The notes beneath the pieces were generated by a model. That model saw only the letters and a program-made list of their open reading frames with translations, searched no databases and was not told the origin of the DNA. From the NCBI GenBank assembly GCA_041480065.1, contig JBGOZF010000014.1, positions 1 to 64,000 of the forward strand: a DNA stretch of 64,000 nucleotides, in the 5' to 3' direction. The position numbers and the translations under genes are program-made. This document shows positions 24,850 to 32,982 of this stretch, piece after piece (the first letter of the stretch is position 1; each line of letters opens with the position of its first letter). This DNA is from Fen-999 sp041480065. Lineage in GTDB: Bacteria > Pseudomonadota > Gammaproteobacteria > Burkholderiales > Rhodocyclaceae.

Positions 24850-26220
24850 CTATTGGGGGGAGTATCTTAGGCGATCATTGAAGGTACTTGTCGTTGTGCC
24901 CATCTCAAATATGCTGTCCCCAGGCGTCGAGTTTTCAAGTTCCAAGTAGTTCGCCACGTTGCCTTTTTCCGCGACGGTTGTACGTGTCAGTCCGGGCAAA
25001 GCCCGGCCCGCCACGAGGACGACCAAACTGCGATTGGTCAGTGCCAAGCCTGTTCGGTTGACCGTAATGCAGGCACCACATGCGGCTGCAACGGACGGGC
25101 AGGCAGGCTTAAATCCGTTGGCGATGGCAAAAAAAACAACTTCCCTCCAATTGTTAAACCAGAGATTCCCACTATTGATCATGCAGGTCCCGGTCCAGTT
25201 GGACAGCATTGGGGGTAGCGCCGGCGGGGGGGGCGGTGGACAGGTGCTATCGGTGACAGTATCTGCGAAGGAGTCGGGCAACCTCCCGAACAGGGAGCCG
25301 CTTACTCCAGCGTAGTTTCCGCCGGCCGAATTGGCTAAGCTCGCTGGCCACGGTAGGTGGCCGTTGTTTTGGGGCTGTGCGGCGTAGTCCTCCAAGCAGT
25401 GGGTTACCTCGGCGGCGACACGTTTCTCGACTGCGGCCATGATCTCGTCGCGCGTAATCACGATCAGCCGGTCGTTGGCAACGATCTCTCCGTTTGTGTT
25501 CCGCACTGGTCCAGAGAAGAAGCCGTTGGTCTTGTTGACCACTTCGTCGAAGTCCGCGTTGTCTTCGGCGGCGATGTTGTCCAAGTAATGTCTTGGATTA
25601 TTGATTGTGGTACCTGAACGATCCTGCTGCAGGCCATCCTGTCGGGTTATCGGTGGTCCCGGGGCGATGATTACGGCAACCACGCCAGTTGTGCCGCTGC
25701 CGTCATGGATGAGATTGCCAGTGTTGTCGCGCACGGTAATCGTGCCCAACGTGTCGCTGTTTAGGAAATCTGTCCGCGATTTCTCCTTGAAGTTGTTTGA
25801 CACCGCATACCACAGCCGTTCGCCGCTGCCATCACGAAGGTCGGGCAAACCGAGCGTGTGCCATGGCAGACGGCCGAGTCGTTTCTGGGGATTGCTGCCG
25901 ACCTTGTCGCCGCAGAACTTCGGGGGAGCTTCTTTGCTTTCGGCTATGCCGTTGTCGTCAAGGTCGGGACAAGGAAGGTCGCCGGGACGATCGTCGCCGC
26001 CGTTCAGGTTCACGCTAACCGCGTAGGCTATGAGCGCTTCTTTCGCTTGGGCCAGCGCCCGCGTGGTCGCCTCGTCCTGTCTGCGCTGCATCGCGCCCGC
26101 ATCCAACTGCCCCACGAGGAAATACAACATGCCGGTGGCCAATACCGCCAGCAGGGCGATCAGGGCAAAGCCGCGCTGCGGGAGGGCATGTGGCAACCTG
26201 GCTCCGGTCGTGACCCGCAC
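24850..26220 (-). CDS. Large GspK/PilX-like pseudopilin
   Basis: The product is 456 residues and starts at a GTG with AGGAAGGGG six bases upstream. After the leader RLPHALPQRG comes FALIALLAVLATGMLYFLV, a pilin helix lacking the usual Glu5, as in GspK/PilX-like tip components. The body has an AKEALIAYAVSVN helix and cysteines spread over the globular part, with a Pro-rich linker CPPPPPPALPP near residue 345. Most of this gene looks less GC-rich than the mshM-mshK core. The likely role is a tip or minor subunit of the MSHA-like pilus, with the short pilin and the 272-residue pilin downstream. Confidence 0.8.
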   Translation of the reverse strand: MRVTTGARLPHALPQRGFALIALLAVLATGMLYFLVGQLDAGAMQRRQDEATTRALAQAKEALIAYAVSVNLNGGDDRPGDLPCPDLDDNGIAESKEAPPKFCGDKVGSNPQKRLGRLPWHTLGLPDLRDGSGERLWYAVSNNFKEKSRTDFLNSDTLGTITVRDNTGNLIHDGSGTTGVVAVIIAPGPPITRQDGLQQDRSGTTINNPRHYLDNIAAEDNADFDEVVNKTNGFFSGPVRNTNGEIVANDRLIVITRDEIMAAVEKRVAAEVTHCLEDYAAQPQNNGHLPWPASLANSAGGNYAGVSGSLFGRLPDSFADTVTDSTCPPPPPPALPPMLSNWTGTCMINSGNLWFNNWREVVFFAIANGFKPACPSVAAACGACITVNRTGLALTNRSLVVLVAGRALPGLTRTTVAEKGNVANYLELENSTPGDSIFEMGTTTSTFNDRLRYSPQ

Positions 26221-26384
26221 GTTGCGCCCCTTCCTACTTGCCAGCCACCGGCCGCTTGACGACGACCGCGCCGCGATCACGCCGCCAGGCTCCTTCCTGC
26301 GTTGCGAGCTTGACTGACCTGACAGCCGCCAGGCAGACCGGTGGCGCAATGGAGATCCGGTCTGTCAATCCGCAGTCGATCAGA

Positions 26385-26717
26385 TTATGCCAGTTCGATG
26401 CAGGCAAGATGTTCATCCTGAAGCGCGCTCGTAATCGCATCCTGGTTGGCAACAAGAAGATTCAGAATTGCCGCTTTTGATTGGTTGGACACACGAAGCC
26501 AAATAACTTGTGGTGGTTGGCCGAGAAACATCGACAACTCCTCGAAATCGGCATCTCGGCTGACGATGACGTACCCATTGTCCTTCGCGTAATTCCAAAT
26601 GGTGCGGTCGTCAGCCCGCTCTAACCCAACCAAGGCGACTTGAGTGCTGCCGGGATACGGGTCCTGCAAGAACGGAACAATTCGACGAGACAGGTTTTCG
26701 TCGAGAAGCAGTTTCAT
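26385..26717 (-). CDS. DUF5615 PIN-like toxin
   Basis: This 110-residue protein starts MKLLLDENLSRRIVPFL, the hallmark of DUF5615 PIN-like proteins. An Asp in SRDADFEEL supplies a second acidic residue. Members pair with DUF433 proteins and are predicted ribonuclease toxins of VapBC-like systems. Its ATG overlaps the stop of the upstream DUF433 gene (TGATG). It lies upstream of the large pseudopilin gene and on the same strand. Confidence 0.85.
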   Translation of the reverse strand: MKLLLDENLSRRIVPFLQDPYPGSTQVALVGLERADDRTIWNYAKDNGYVIVSRDADFEELSMFLGQPPQVIWLRVSNQSKAAILNLLVANQDAITSALQDEHLACIELA

Positions 26718-26941
26718 CAGCTGGCGAGCGTTACCGCATTGTGCTCCCGACTCGCTGCATAGGCGAGACAAGCACGGATGTCCGCCGTTTCCAGTTCGGG
26801 GAAGTCCTCCAGAATCTCCGCCTCTGACATGCCATCCGCAAGCATGGCCAGGACATCGTAGACGGCGATGCGCAAGCCCCGGATGCAGGGGCGCCCACCG
26901 CGTTTCCCGGGTTCAAGGGTAATCCGGCGTGCTTCGTTCAT
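26717..26941 (-). CDS. DUF433 antitoxin
   Basis: This 74-residue DUF433 protein starts MNEARRITLEPGKRGG and carries the family core GRPCIRGLRIAVYDVLAML and EAEILEDFPELETADIRACL, a winged-helix/HTH-like fold. In DUF433-DUF5615 pairs this is the antitoxin and autorepressor. The start chosen at 26941 lacks a strong ribosome binding site; the frame is open to 26962. The short gap to mshK (26942-27039) should contain its promoter. Confidence 0.85.
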   Translation of the reverse strand: MNEARRITLEPGKRGGRPCIRGLRIAVYDVLAMLADGMSEAEILEDFPELETADIRACLAYAASREHNAVTLAS

Positions 26942-27039
26942 GGCTTTCTCGTGATTTGGCAACGATCAGGTAGCAAATCTACACTACAGTACGGTAGGGA
27001 TGAAATAGGGGGAACAGACTGCCTATCCATTGCCTGTCG

Positions 27040-27468
27040 CTACTGACCGTTGGTCTTGCGAACGGTGACCCGGCCACCGCCAAGTGCGTTGGCCTTTTCC
27101 CGCGTCGCCCGGTTGATCGACTCGCCGACCTTGAGCGATGCCGGGGGTTCCTCGCCCGGCGTCACGACGGCCTGGGCGGGGTTCCTGGGCGAGACGGCCG
27201 CGGTGACGCCGGTGCCGGAGGCGTCCTCGTTCTGCGGCCTTTGGTTGACCCAGACGGTGGTCCGGCCGCTCGATCGGGTGACGATGCCGTCGAGGCTGAC
27301 GCTCGAGCCTTCGAGGGTGCGCGTTTCCTGGATGTTGAGCTGGCGCTGCCTTTCCAGCGCGGCGCGGCGTTCCGGCGTGAAGAAAAGCTTGCCCAGCGGT
27401 TCGGCGCAGGCGAACCCGGTTGCGACGAGGGCTGCGATGGCGGCGAGCAGGAGTGCGCTACGCCTCAT
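27040..27468 (-). CDS. mshK: MshK-like pilus biogenesis protein
   Basis: The product is 142 residues with a signal peptide (LLLAAIAALVATGFACA). The periplasmic domain begins EPLGKLFFTPERRAALE and contains SVSLDGIVTRSSGRTTVWVN, a PilP-like small beta domain, then a C-terminal KVGESI...RVTVRKTNG segment. MshK/PilP proteins connect the inner-membrane PilNO-like complex to the secretin. The start at 27468 overlaps mshJ by four bases and has GGGAGA upstream. It is the last core MSHA gene before the toxin-antitoxin pair and pilins. The symbol rests on position and size more than strong motifs. Confidence 0.7.
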   Translation of the reverse strand: MRRSALLLAAIAALVATGFACAEPLGKLFFTPERRAALERQRQLNIQETRTLEGSSVSLDGIVTRSSGRTTVWVNQRPQNEDASGTGVTAAVSPRNPAQAVVTPGEEPPASLKVGESINRATREKANALGGGRVTVRKTNGQ

Positions 27469-28079
27469 GGTTTCTTCTCCCGCAGCGTGACCCAGTCGAT
27501 CGTGCAGTCGGCTTGCAGTTGTGCCTGAACCGCTCCCTGGTTGCCAGTGCCGGGGTTGCGATCGACCCGGCACTCGCGAACCAGCAGATCTGCGTGCACC
27601 ACCTGGCGCAGGTCGGCGATGAAACCGATCAGGTCGTCCTCGTGCAACAACTGCATGTGCAGTTTCATGGTGCTGGCCATGACTTCATAAGGGCCGGCCG
27701 CAGCTCCGCCGGGCAGGGCGGCGGGGCTGATAGCGCCTTGCGGCTGGATCTCGTACTGCACGTCGAGCAGGCGCCGGGCGGCCTTGATGCGGGCGATCTG
27801 TTCCACCCAGTTGAGGCGTTCTTCCTGGCCGATGATGCCTTTTTCCATCAGTTCCTGGAAGCGCCGGATTCTTCCGCGCATGTCCTGTTCTTCTTCGTGG
27901 GCGCGGAAGACCCGGCCGTGAATGTCGGTGACCTGCCTGGAGAGTCCGCGTTCGGAGATTTCGGCTTCTTCGACGATTTGCCGCATGGAGTAGACCAGCG
28001 CGGCGCCGCCGACGATCATGGCGACCAGGAACACCAGGCTCCAGCGCAATCGGAGGAAATCCTTGGCGGCGAAGTTCAT
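27465..28079 (-). CDS. mshJ: MshJ/PilO-like pilus biogenesis protein
   Basis: This 204-residue protein has one N-terminal membrane helix (WSLVFLVAMIVGGAALVYSM), a coiled-coil stretch (about residues 35-100, RAHEEEQDMRGRIRRFQELM) and a C-terminal alpha/beta domain resembling PilO/GspM. It would form the alignment complex with MshI and MshK. It is separated from mshI by a 157-base gap filled by a long inverted repeat, and overlaps mshK by four bases. Confidence 0.75.
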   Translation of the reverse strand: MNFAAKDFLRLRWSLVFLVAMIVGGAALVYSMRQIVEEAEISERGLSRQVTDIHGRVFRAHEEEQDMRGRIRRFQELMEKGIIGQEERLNWVEQIARIKAARRLLDVQYEIQPQGAISPAALPGGAAAGPYEVMASTMKLHMQLLHEDDLIGFIADLRQVVHADLLVRECRVDRNPGTGNQGAVQAQLQADCTIDWVTLREKKP

Positions 28080-28095
28080 CCCCAGAACCTCAGTT

Positions 28096-28223
28096 CATTT
28101 ACCGCAAAGGACGCCAAGGACGCAAAGGAAGGCAGTGTAGAGACGAAGCACGAATCGCCCGCATGGCCCTCCGCCCCGAAAATCAAAGCACTTGTCTTCC
28201 TTGGCGTCCTTAGCGGTGCAAAT
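28096..28223. repeat. Long inverted repeat with ~9-bp units (CGCAAAGGA family)
   Basis: The left arm (28096-28132) contains ACCGCAAAGGACGCCAAGG followed by another ACGCAAAGGA unit. The right arm (28196-28223) is its inverse, CTTCCTTGGCGTCCTTAGCGG. The arms consist of ~9-base repeats and are separated by about 60 bases, so the transcript would form a long stem-loop between mshI and mshJ. A second copy is at 53156-53284. Confidence 0.85.
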
Positions 28224-28236
28224 GCCTTCTTCGGGT

Positions 28237-29769
28237 TCATAGCTTCTGCACCATCCGGAAGGCGAATTTCGGCGGCTCGATCTGGGTCGCGGACTCGGCG
28301 CCGCTCTTGAGCAGTTTGCCGGATTCGGTCTCGAAAGGAAGGGTCACGACGCGAGCCTCGACGCGATCGGTCTTCAGCGCCTCGATCAGGCTGTTGACCG
28401 TGTCGATCTGGGCCCGATGGTCGCTGACCATGGCGAGGGGAAGCTGGGCCTGGACGTCAAGCAGCACGTAGCTGCCGTCGCCGCTGCTCTTGTCGGCCTG
28501 GGTCTCCTTCGCGCCTCTGCCCGCATCGGCGCGGTTGGCGAGCTGCCATTCGAGTTGAGTCAATTCGACCTTGGGCACACGGGCGAGGCCGCGGCTCAGT
28601 TGCTGTAGCGCAGGTTCCAAGCCCGGGCTGCGTCGTGCCAGCAGGTCGCTGCGGTCGGTCACGGCCCGGAGGTTCTCCGTGCTGATCGGGATTTTCGGCA
28701 GCGTCTGCAGGATGCTGTCGTAACGCCGGTTGCCGATCTCGATCTGGGCCTTGAGGATGCTTTGGCGCTCCGAGAGATTGTAGACCTTGAGCGCCTCGTT
28801 CATCGTCGCCAGCAGACAGAGGGCGAGAATGCCGAGGCCTGCGGCGCGCAGTCCGAAGCGTACTTGCCAGAGTCGGTAGAAATGGCGGTCCTCGGGCGGT
28901 GCGAACTGCTGGCGCGGCGTCTGACGAACCAGCGTGTGCAGGAGGAGTTCCTCGGCATGGGAATCGGCAGGCGGCCTGGTGAGTCCGTGCTGCTTGCTCA
29001 GCGCGACCAGATCGAGGAACTGGAAATTCGATTTCTCGGTGTTCCGGCAGCGGTTGCCGATGGCGGCGAAATCCGACGGATGCGCGAGTATCAGGGTCGG
29101 CAGCGGCGCGTCGCGGGCAATCATGCGCTGGCCGGCGAGGTACTGGACTGTCTTTTCGGACTCGGTGGCACAGGTGACGGACACTTCATCGATCGAGTTC
29201 GAGGCAATCTGGCTCAAGCGCGAGAAGCGCAACTGGCCGCGATCGAAAAAGGTTTGCCGCAGGCCGGCGCGGGTGACGGAAACGACCAGTGCCTGGCCGA
29301 CGTCGCGGACCTGGCGGGCGACGGCATCGGCCACCGCCATCGGCATGGCATAGACGCCGACCAATTGCGTTTCGACCTCGCGCATGGTCAGCAGCCAGGG
29401 CTCGAATTGCGAATAGCCGCTGAGTCCGGAGAAAAGTATTCTTTCGTCGCGGCGACCTTCGCTGCTGCGACCGAGGGAAACCGCGGTCGCCAGGGGCGTG
29501 CCGTAGTAGTACTGAGCGAGTTTGCGTTTGATCAGGCTGTCGCGGTCGCGGCCATGAACGTAGGGGACCTCCTCGATCTGGAAGCCTTCCTCGGCGACGT
29601 CGGCGAGCAGGTAGAAGAGGCTGGAACGGTGGCCCTGCAGGTATTCGCCGAATGCCGCCAGACCGGTCTCGTCGGGCGGGAAGTCGGCTTCGTGCTGCGT
29701 GCTGCCCAGGTGCCATTGGTAGGCGGTCAGGCGGGTGGCGTCGAGAAGCAGCAGGCGGCGAGCGGGCAT
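28237..29769 (-). CDS. mshI: MshI-like protein (PilM-PilN-type fusion)
   Basis: The product is 510 residues. Residues 1-290 resemble a degenerate PilM/actin-like ATPase domain (MPARRLLLLDATRLTAYQW, SVTRAGLRQTFFDRGQLRFS). A single membrane helix lies at about 310-330 (GLGILALCLLATMNEAL), followed by a PilN-like periplasmic coil and domain (KVYNLSERQSILKAQIEIG). The fused architecture fits MshI of MSHA pilus systems, which replaces separate PilM and PilN. It follows mshG by six bases. Confidence 0.75.
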   Translation of the reverse strand: MPARRLLLLDATRLTAYQWHLGSTQHEADFPPDETGLAAFGEYLQGHRSSLFYLLADVAEEGFQIEEVPYVHGRDRDSLIKRKLAQYYYGTPLATAVSLGRSSEGRRDERILFSGLSGYSQFEPWLLTMREVETQLVGVYAMPMAVADAVARQVRDVGQALVVSVTRAGLRQTFFDRGQLRFSRLSQIASNSIDEVSVTCATESEKTVQYLAGQRMIARDAPLPTLILAHPSDFAAIGNRCRNTEKSNFQFLDLVALSKQHGLTRPPADSHAEELLLHTLVRQTPRQQFAPPEDRHFYRLWQVRFGLRAAGLGILALCLLATMNEALKVYNLSERQSILKAQIEIGNRRYDSILQTLPKIPISTENLRAVTDRSDLLARRSPGLEPALQQLSRGLARVPKVELTQLEWQLANRADAGRGAKETQADKSSGDGSYVLLDVQAQLPLAMVSDHRAQIDTVNSLIEALKTDRVEARVVTLPFETESGKLLKSGAESATQIEPPKFAFRMVQKL

Positions 29770-29775
29770 GGGCGT

Positions 29776-30978
29776 CTACATCTTCAACTTGGTGATGGCG
29801 TCGTAAATCGGGCCGAGCACGGAGAGCATGACCCAGCCCAGGATCAGGCCGACCGCGATGGTCATCACCGGTTCGATCATCGCCTGGACGCGTCCGATGG
29901 ATTCCTTGACGTCGCGGCCGTAGAAATAGCTGACGTTGATCAGGGCGGTGTCGAGGCCGCCGGTGTTCTCGCCGACGCGCAGCATGCGTACCACCAGCGG
30001 CGGGAACAGGCCGACGTTCTGGAAGGCCACGGTGATGCTCTGGCCCTCGGCGATCATCTCGCCGACGCGCCGGAGGCCGCGCCGGATGACCCGGTTGCCG
30101 ACCACGCCCTCGGTGGCGCGCAGCGAATCGAGAACGGAAATGCCGGAGCCGTACATCATGGCGAACACGCCGGCGAAGCGCGACAGGATGATCTTGCGCA
30201 GGATGGTGCCGACCAGCGGCAGGCGCAGCTTGAATTCGTCGAATCGGTAACGGGCGTCGGCATTGGTGCGCAGCAGGATGGCCAGGCCGACTGTGACGAG
30301 AATCGGCGCGCCGATCACCAGGTACCAGTAGTGAACGAAGATGTTGGATGTCGCGATCAGGATCCTGGTGTGCAGGGGCAACTGCTGGCCCATGCTGGTG
30401 ATGAAGCTGACCATCTTGGGCACCAGGTAGATCATCATGAACAGCACGACGCCGATGACCACCGTGCCCATGAAAGCCGGGTACATGATGAGCTTCTTGG
30501 TTTGCGACGTCAGTTCGTCCTGCCACTTCAGCGATTCGACCAGATTCTTCAGCACTTCGGGCAGGTTGCCGGAGTTCTCGCCGGCGCGTACCAGGCTGGC
30601 GAAGACGCCGTCGAATACTTTCGGATACTCCATCATCGCCTGCGACAGCGTCTTGCCGCCGTCGATGCTCTCGATCATGCCGGCGATGACTTCGCGGAAG
30701 CGCGGGTTCTCCAGGCTGTCGCGCAGGTCGGTAAGGCCGTCGAGTATGGGCACGCCGGCACGAATCAACTGTTCGAGATGGAAGCAGAAGTTGATCAGTT
30801 CGCGGCGGGATATCGACGCGCCGGGAATCAGCCCGCCCTGCCGGACCGGATCGCCGTTGATGAAATCCAGTTCCATGCGCTTCAGGCGCAGTTCCAGGTC
30901 CACGGCGTTGATGGCGTCCATGCGGCCGAGCACGATGCGGCCCTGGGGGTTCATGGCTTTGTACGAGTACAGGGACAT
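29776..30978 (-). CDS. mshG: Type IV pilus inner-membrane platform protein MshG (GspF/PilC family)
   Basis: This 400-residue protein has two GspF domains, about 65-190 and 265-390, each with the family pattern (FHLEQLIRAGVPILDGLTDL and FAGVFAMMYGSGISVLDSLR). Membrane helices lie near 165-185, 215-235 and 370-390. It forms the rotating platform that couples the MshE ATPase to pilin insertion. The ORF extends upstream through the intergenic repeat, but ATG 30978 is preferred. The GAGGG that serves as ribosome binding site lies four bases upstream and belongs to the repeat itself. Confidence 0.88.
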   Translation of the reverse strand: MSLYSYKAMNPQGRIVLGRMDAINAVDLELRLKRMELDFINGDPVRQGGLIPGASISRRELINFCFHLEQLIRAGVPILDGLTDLRDSLENPRFREVIAGMIESIDGGKTLSQAMMEYPKVFDGVFASLVRAGENSGNLPEVLKNLVESLKWQDELTSQTKKLIMYPAFMGTVVIGVVLFMMIYLVPKMVSFITSMGQQLPLHTRILIATSNIFVHYWYLVIGAPILVTVGLAILLRTNADARYRFDEFKLRLPLVGTILRKIILSRFAGVFAMMYGSGISVLDSLRATEGVVGNRVIRRGLRRVGEMIAEGQSITVAFQNVGLFPPLVVRMLRVGENTGGLDTALINVSYFYGRDVKESIGRVQAMIEPVMTIAVGLILGWVMLSVLGPIYDAITKLKM

Positions 30979-31081
30979 CATGCCCTCGCAGGGCCGCCCT
31001 GACCGGAGGAAATCCCGGTGGGACAAGAGGGCATGCGCCCCCTGGTGGGGGGCAGCGAACAAATGTGAGCGTGGGGGGCCA
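30979..31081 (-). repeat. ~105-bp GC-rich interspersed repeat, copy 1
   Basis: This fills nearly the whole mshE-mshG gap. Read on the minus strand it matches the copy at 49762-49875 almost base for base over long stretches, including GGGGGCGCATGCCCTCTTG and TCCGGTCAGGGCGGCCC. Its downstream edge (GCGAGGGCATG) abuts the mshG start codon and supplies the ribosome binding site. C-run/G-run hairpins are visible. Confidence 0.85.
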
Positions 31082-31084
31082 CGA

Positions 31085-32791
31085 CTACATTCTCTCGGTC
31101 AGGTCGATGACGCGGCCGACCTCTTCGAGCGAGGTGGAGCCGTCAAGCGCGCGCCTGACGCCGTCTTCCGCCAGGGGCCGGAAGCCCTTGGCCAATGCGG
31201 CGTTGCGGACTTCCCGGGCGGTGGCGCGACGGGCGATCAGCTCGTCCAGATCGGCATCGAGGCGGATCAGTTCCATGATCGCCAGCCGACCACGGTAACC
31301 CCGGAAATCGCAGTATTCGCAGCCGCCCGGACGGTAAAGCACCGGCGCCGGCTCCGGCTGGTCCGCGCCGAGCAATCGACGTTCGTTGCCCTGTGCGGTG
31401 TAGGGCTTGCGGCAGTGGGGGCAGAGTCGCCGCACCAGCCGCTGGGCGACGATGCCGATGATGTTGCCGGCCATGATGTCGGGCAGGATGCCGATGTCGA
31501 GCAGGCGCGGAATGGCGCCGATGGCCGAGTTGGTGTGCAGCGTCGAGTAGACCTGGTGGCCCGTCATGGCCGCGCGGAAGGCCATTTCGGCGGTCTCGGC
31601 ATCGCGGATTTCGCCGACCAGGATGACGTCCGGATCCTGGCGCATCATCGAGCGGATGCCGTTGGCGAAGTCGAGCTTGACCGCCTCGGCGACCGAGGTC
31701 TGTCTGATCATCGCCATCGGGTACTCGACCGGGTCTTCGAGGGTCATGATGTTCTGACCCTCGTCGTTGATGTGGCTGAGTAGCGAGTAGAGCGTCGTCG
31801 TCTTGCCGCTGCCGGTGGGGCCGGTGACCAGGATGATGCCCTCGGGCCGCGCCACCATCAGCTTGAGGGTCTCCAACTGGAGCTCGTCGAGGCCCAGCCG
31901 GTCGAGCGGCACGATGCCCTTCTGGCGGTCGAGGATGCGCAGGACGACGTTCTCGCCGTGAATCGTCGGCTGCGCGGCGACGCGGAAGTCCACCTGGCGG
32001 CCGCTGATATTGAGCGAGATGCGGCCATCCTGGGGCGCCCGGGTCTCGGCGATGTTCATGCCGCTTATGACCTTGATGCGCACGGCCATGGCCGCCCAGT
32101 AGGATTTGTGCAGGGCGCGGATCTGGCGCAGGATGCCGTCGATGCGGTAACGGATGCGCAGGAAGCTGGCTTCCGGCTCGAAGTGTATGTCGGACGCCTC
32201 GCGCTTGACCGCATCGGTCAGCAGCGCGTCCACCAGCCGCACCACCGGCTGGCTGTATTCGTCCATCGAGGCGGCCAGGCTGCGGTAGTCGACCTCGCCG
32301 GTCTCGATCTCGTGCAGGATGCCGTCGATCGACAGCTCGTGGCCGTAGTATTGGTCGATGGCCCGGGCGATTTCCGACTCGCCGGCCAGCAGCGCCTCGA
32401 TCAGCAGTTCCTGCGGCACCAGCGCCCGCAGCTTGTCGATGGCGACGATGTCGTTGGGATCGGCGATGGCGATGGTCAGGCGGTGCAGCTCGGGCGTGTA
32501 GTCGAGCGGCAGCAGGGTGTGGCGCTTGGCGATGTCGCGCGGCACCAGGCGCAGCGCCGCCGGGTCGACCGTGGCGTGGCCGAGGTCCACCGATTTCTGG
32601 CCCAGGGATTCGCCCAGCGCGTCGCGCAGCGTCGCCTCCGAGACGAAGCCCAGCGACACCAGCAGCTTGCCCACCGGCTGGTTGGACTTCATCTGTTCCA
32701 GCAGCGCGATGCGCAACTGGTCTTCGGAGATGACGCCCAGCGAGATCAGAATCTGGCCGATCGGACGTCGAAGGGGGGTCGGTGAGTTCAT
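31085..32791 (-). CDS. mshE: Pilus assembly ATPase MshE (GspE/PilB family)
   Basis: The product is 568 residues. Residues 8-70 form a tandem MshEN-like domain (IGQILISLGVISEDQLRIAL and VGKLLVSLGFVSEATLRDAL). The ATPase core has Walker A GPTGSGKTTTLYSLL, the Asp box LEDPVEYPM, Walker B DPDVILVGEIRDAETAEMA and the His box TGHQVYSTLHTNSAIGA. A four-cysteine zinc motif is formed by CPHCRKPY and CEYCDFRGY. In Vibrio MshE the N-terminal motifs bind c-di-GMP through an RLG-type start; here these read PIG and PVG, so binding may differ. The ATG has AAGGAG just upstream. Confidence 0.92.
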   Translation of the reverse strand: MNSPTPLRRPIGQILISLGVISEDQLRIALLEQMKSNQPVGKLLVSLGFVSEATLRDALGESLGQKSVDLGHATVDPAALRLVPRDIAKRHTLLPLDYTPELHRLTIAIADPNDIVAIDKLRALVPQELLIEALLAGESEIARAIDQYYGHELSIDGILHEIETGEVDYRSLAASMDEYSQPVVRLVDALLTDAVKREASDIHFEPEASFLRIRYRIDGILRQIRALHKSYWAAMAVRIKVISGMNIAETRAPQDGRISLNISGRQVDFRVAAQPTIHGENVVLRILDRQKGIVPLDRLGLDELQLETLKLMVARPEGIILVTGPTGSGKTTTLYSLLSHINDEGQNIMTLEDPVEYPMAMIRQTSVAEAVKLDFANGIRSMMRQDPDVILVGEIRDAETAEMAFRAAMTGHQVYSTLHTNSAIGAIPRLLDIGILPDIMAGNIIGIVAQRLVRRLCPHCRKPYTAQGNERRLLGADQPEPAPVLYRPGGCEYCDFRGYRGRLAIMELIRLDADLDELIARRATAREVRNAALAKGFRPLAEDGVRRALDGSTSLEEVGRVIDLTERM

Positions 32792-32841
32792 CGGCTCCTT
32801 CCGGTTGTCGTTGGCAACTGCGTCGGGTGGTCAGTCACGCT

Positions 32842-32973
32842 GAAAACGACGAAGAACCCTCACCACCAAGACACCAAGAGCACCAAGGAACACCAAGACG
32901 GCAAACCGTTCCGTTCAAGATTCTCCTGGTGCATCTTCGTGTCCTTGGTGTCTTGGTGGTGAAAGGTTTTCAT
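32842..32973. repeat. Long inverted repeat with CACCAAGA-type units
   Basis: The arms contain a perfect 18-bp inverted pair, CACCACCAAGACACCAAG at 32861-32878 and its complement at 32944-32961. The left arm continues with further ACCAAG units to about 32898. The spacing of units is 8-10 bases. The element fills the mshE-mshN gap and would form a large hairpin in the transcript. It resembles the 28096 and 53156 elements in design but has a different unit sequence. Confidence 0.85.
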
Positions 32974-32982
32974 GTTTACCGA

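Noticed and set aside
28096..28223. CRISPR-like periodic repeat
   Set aside because: The units are ~9 bases without unique spacers and face each other as two arms; this is an inverted repeat, not an array.
28762..31002. Long plus-strand open frame of 746 codons opposite mshI and mshG
   Set aside because: It is antisense to two clear pilus genes, has His/Gly/Ala/Val-biased composition typical of GC-rich shadow frames, and shows no domain.
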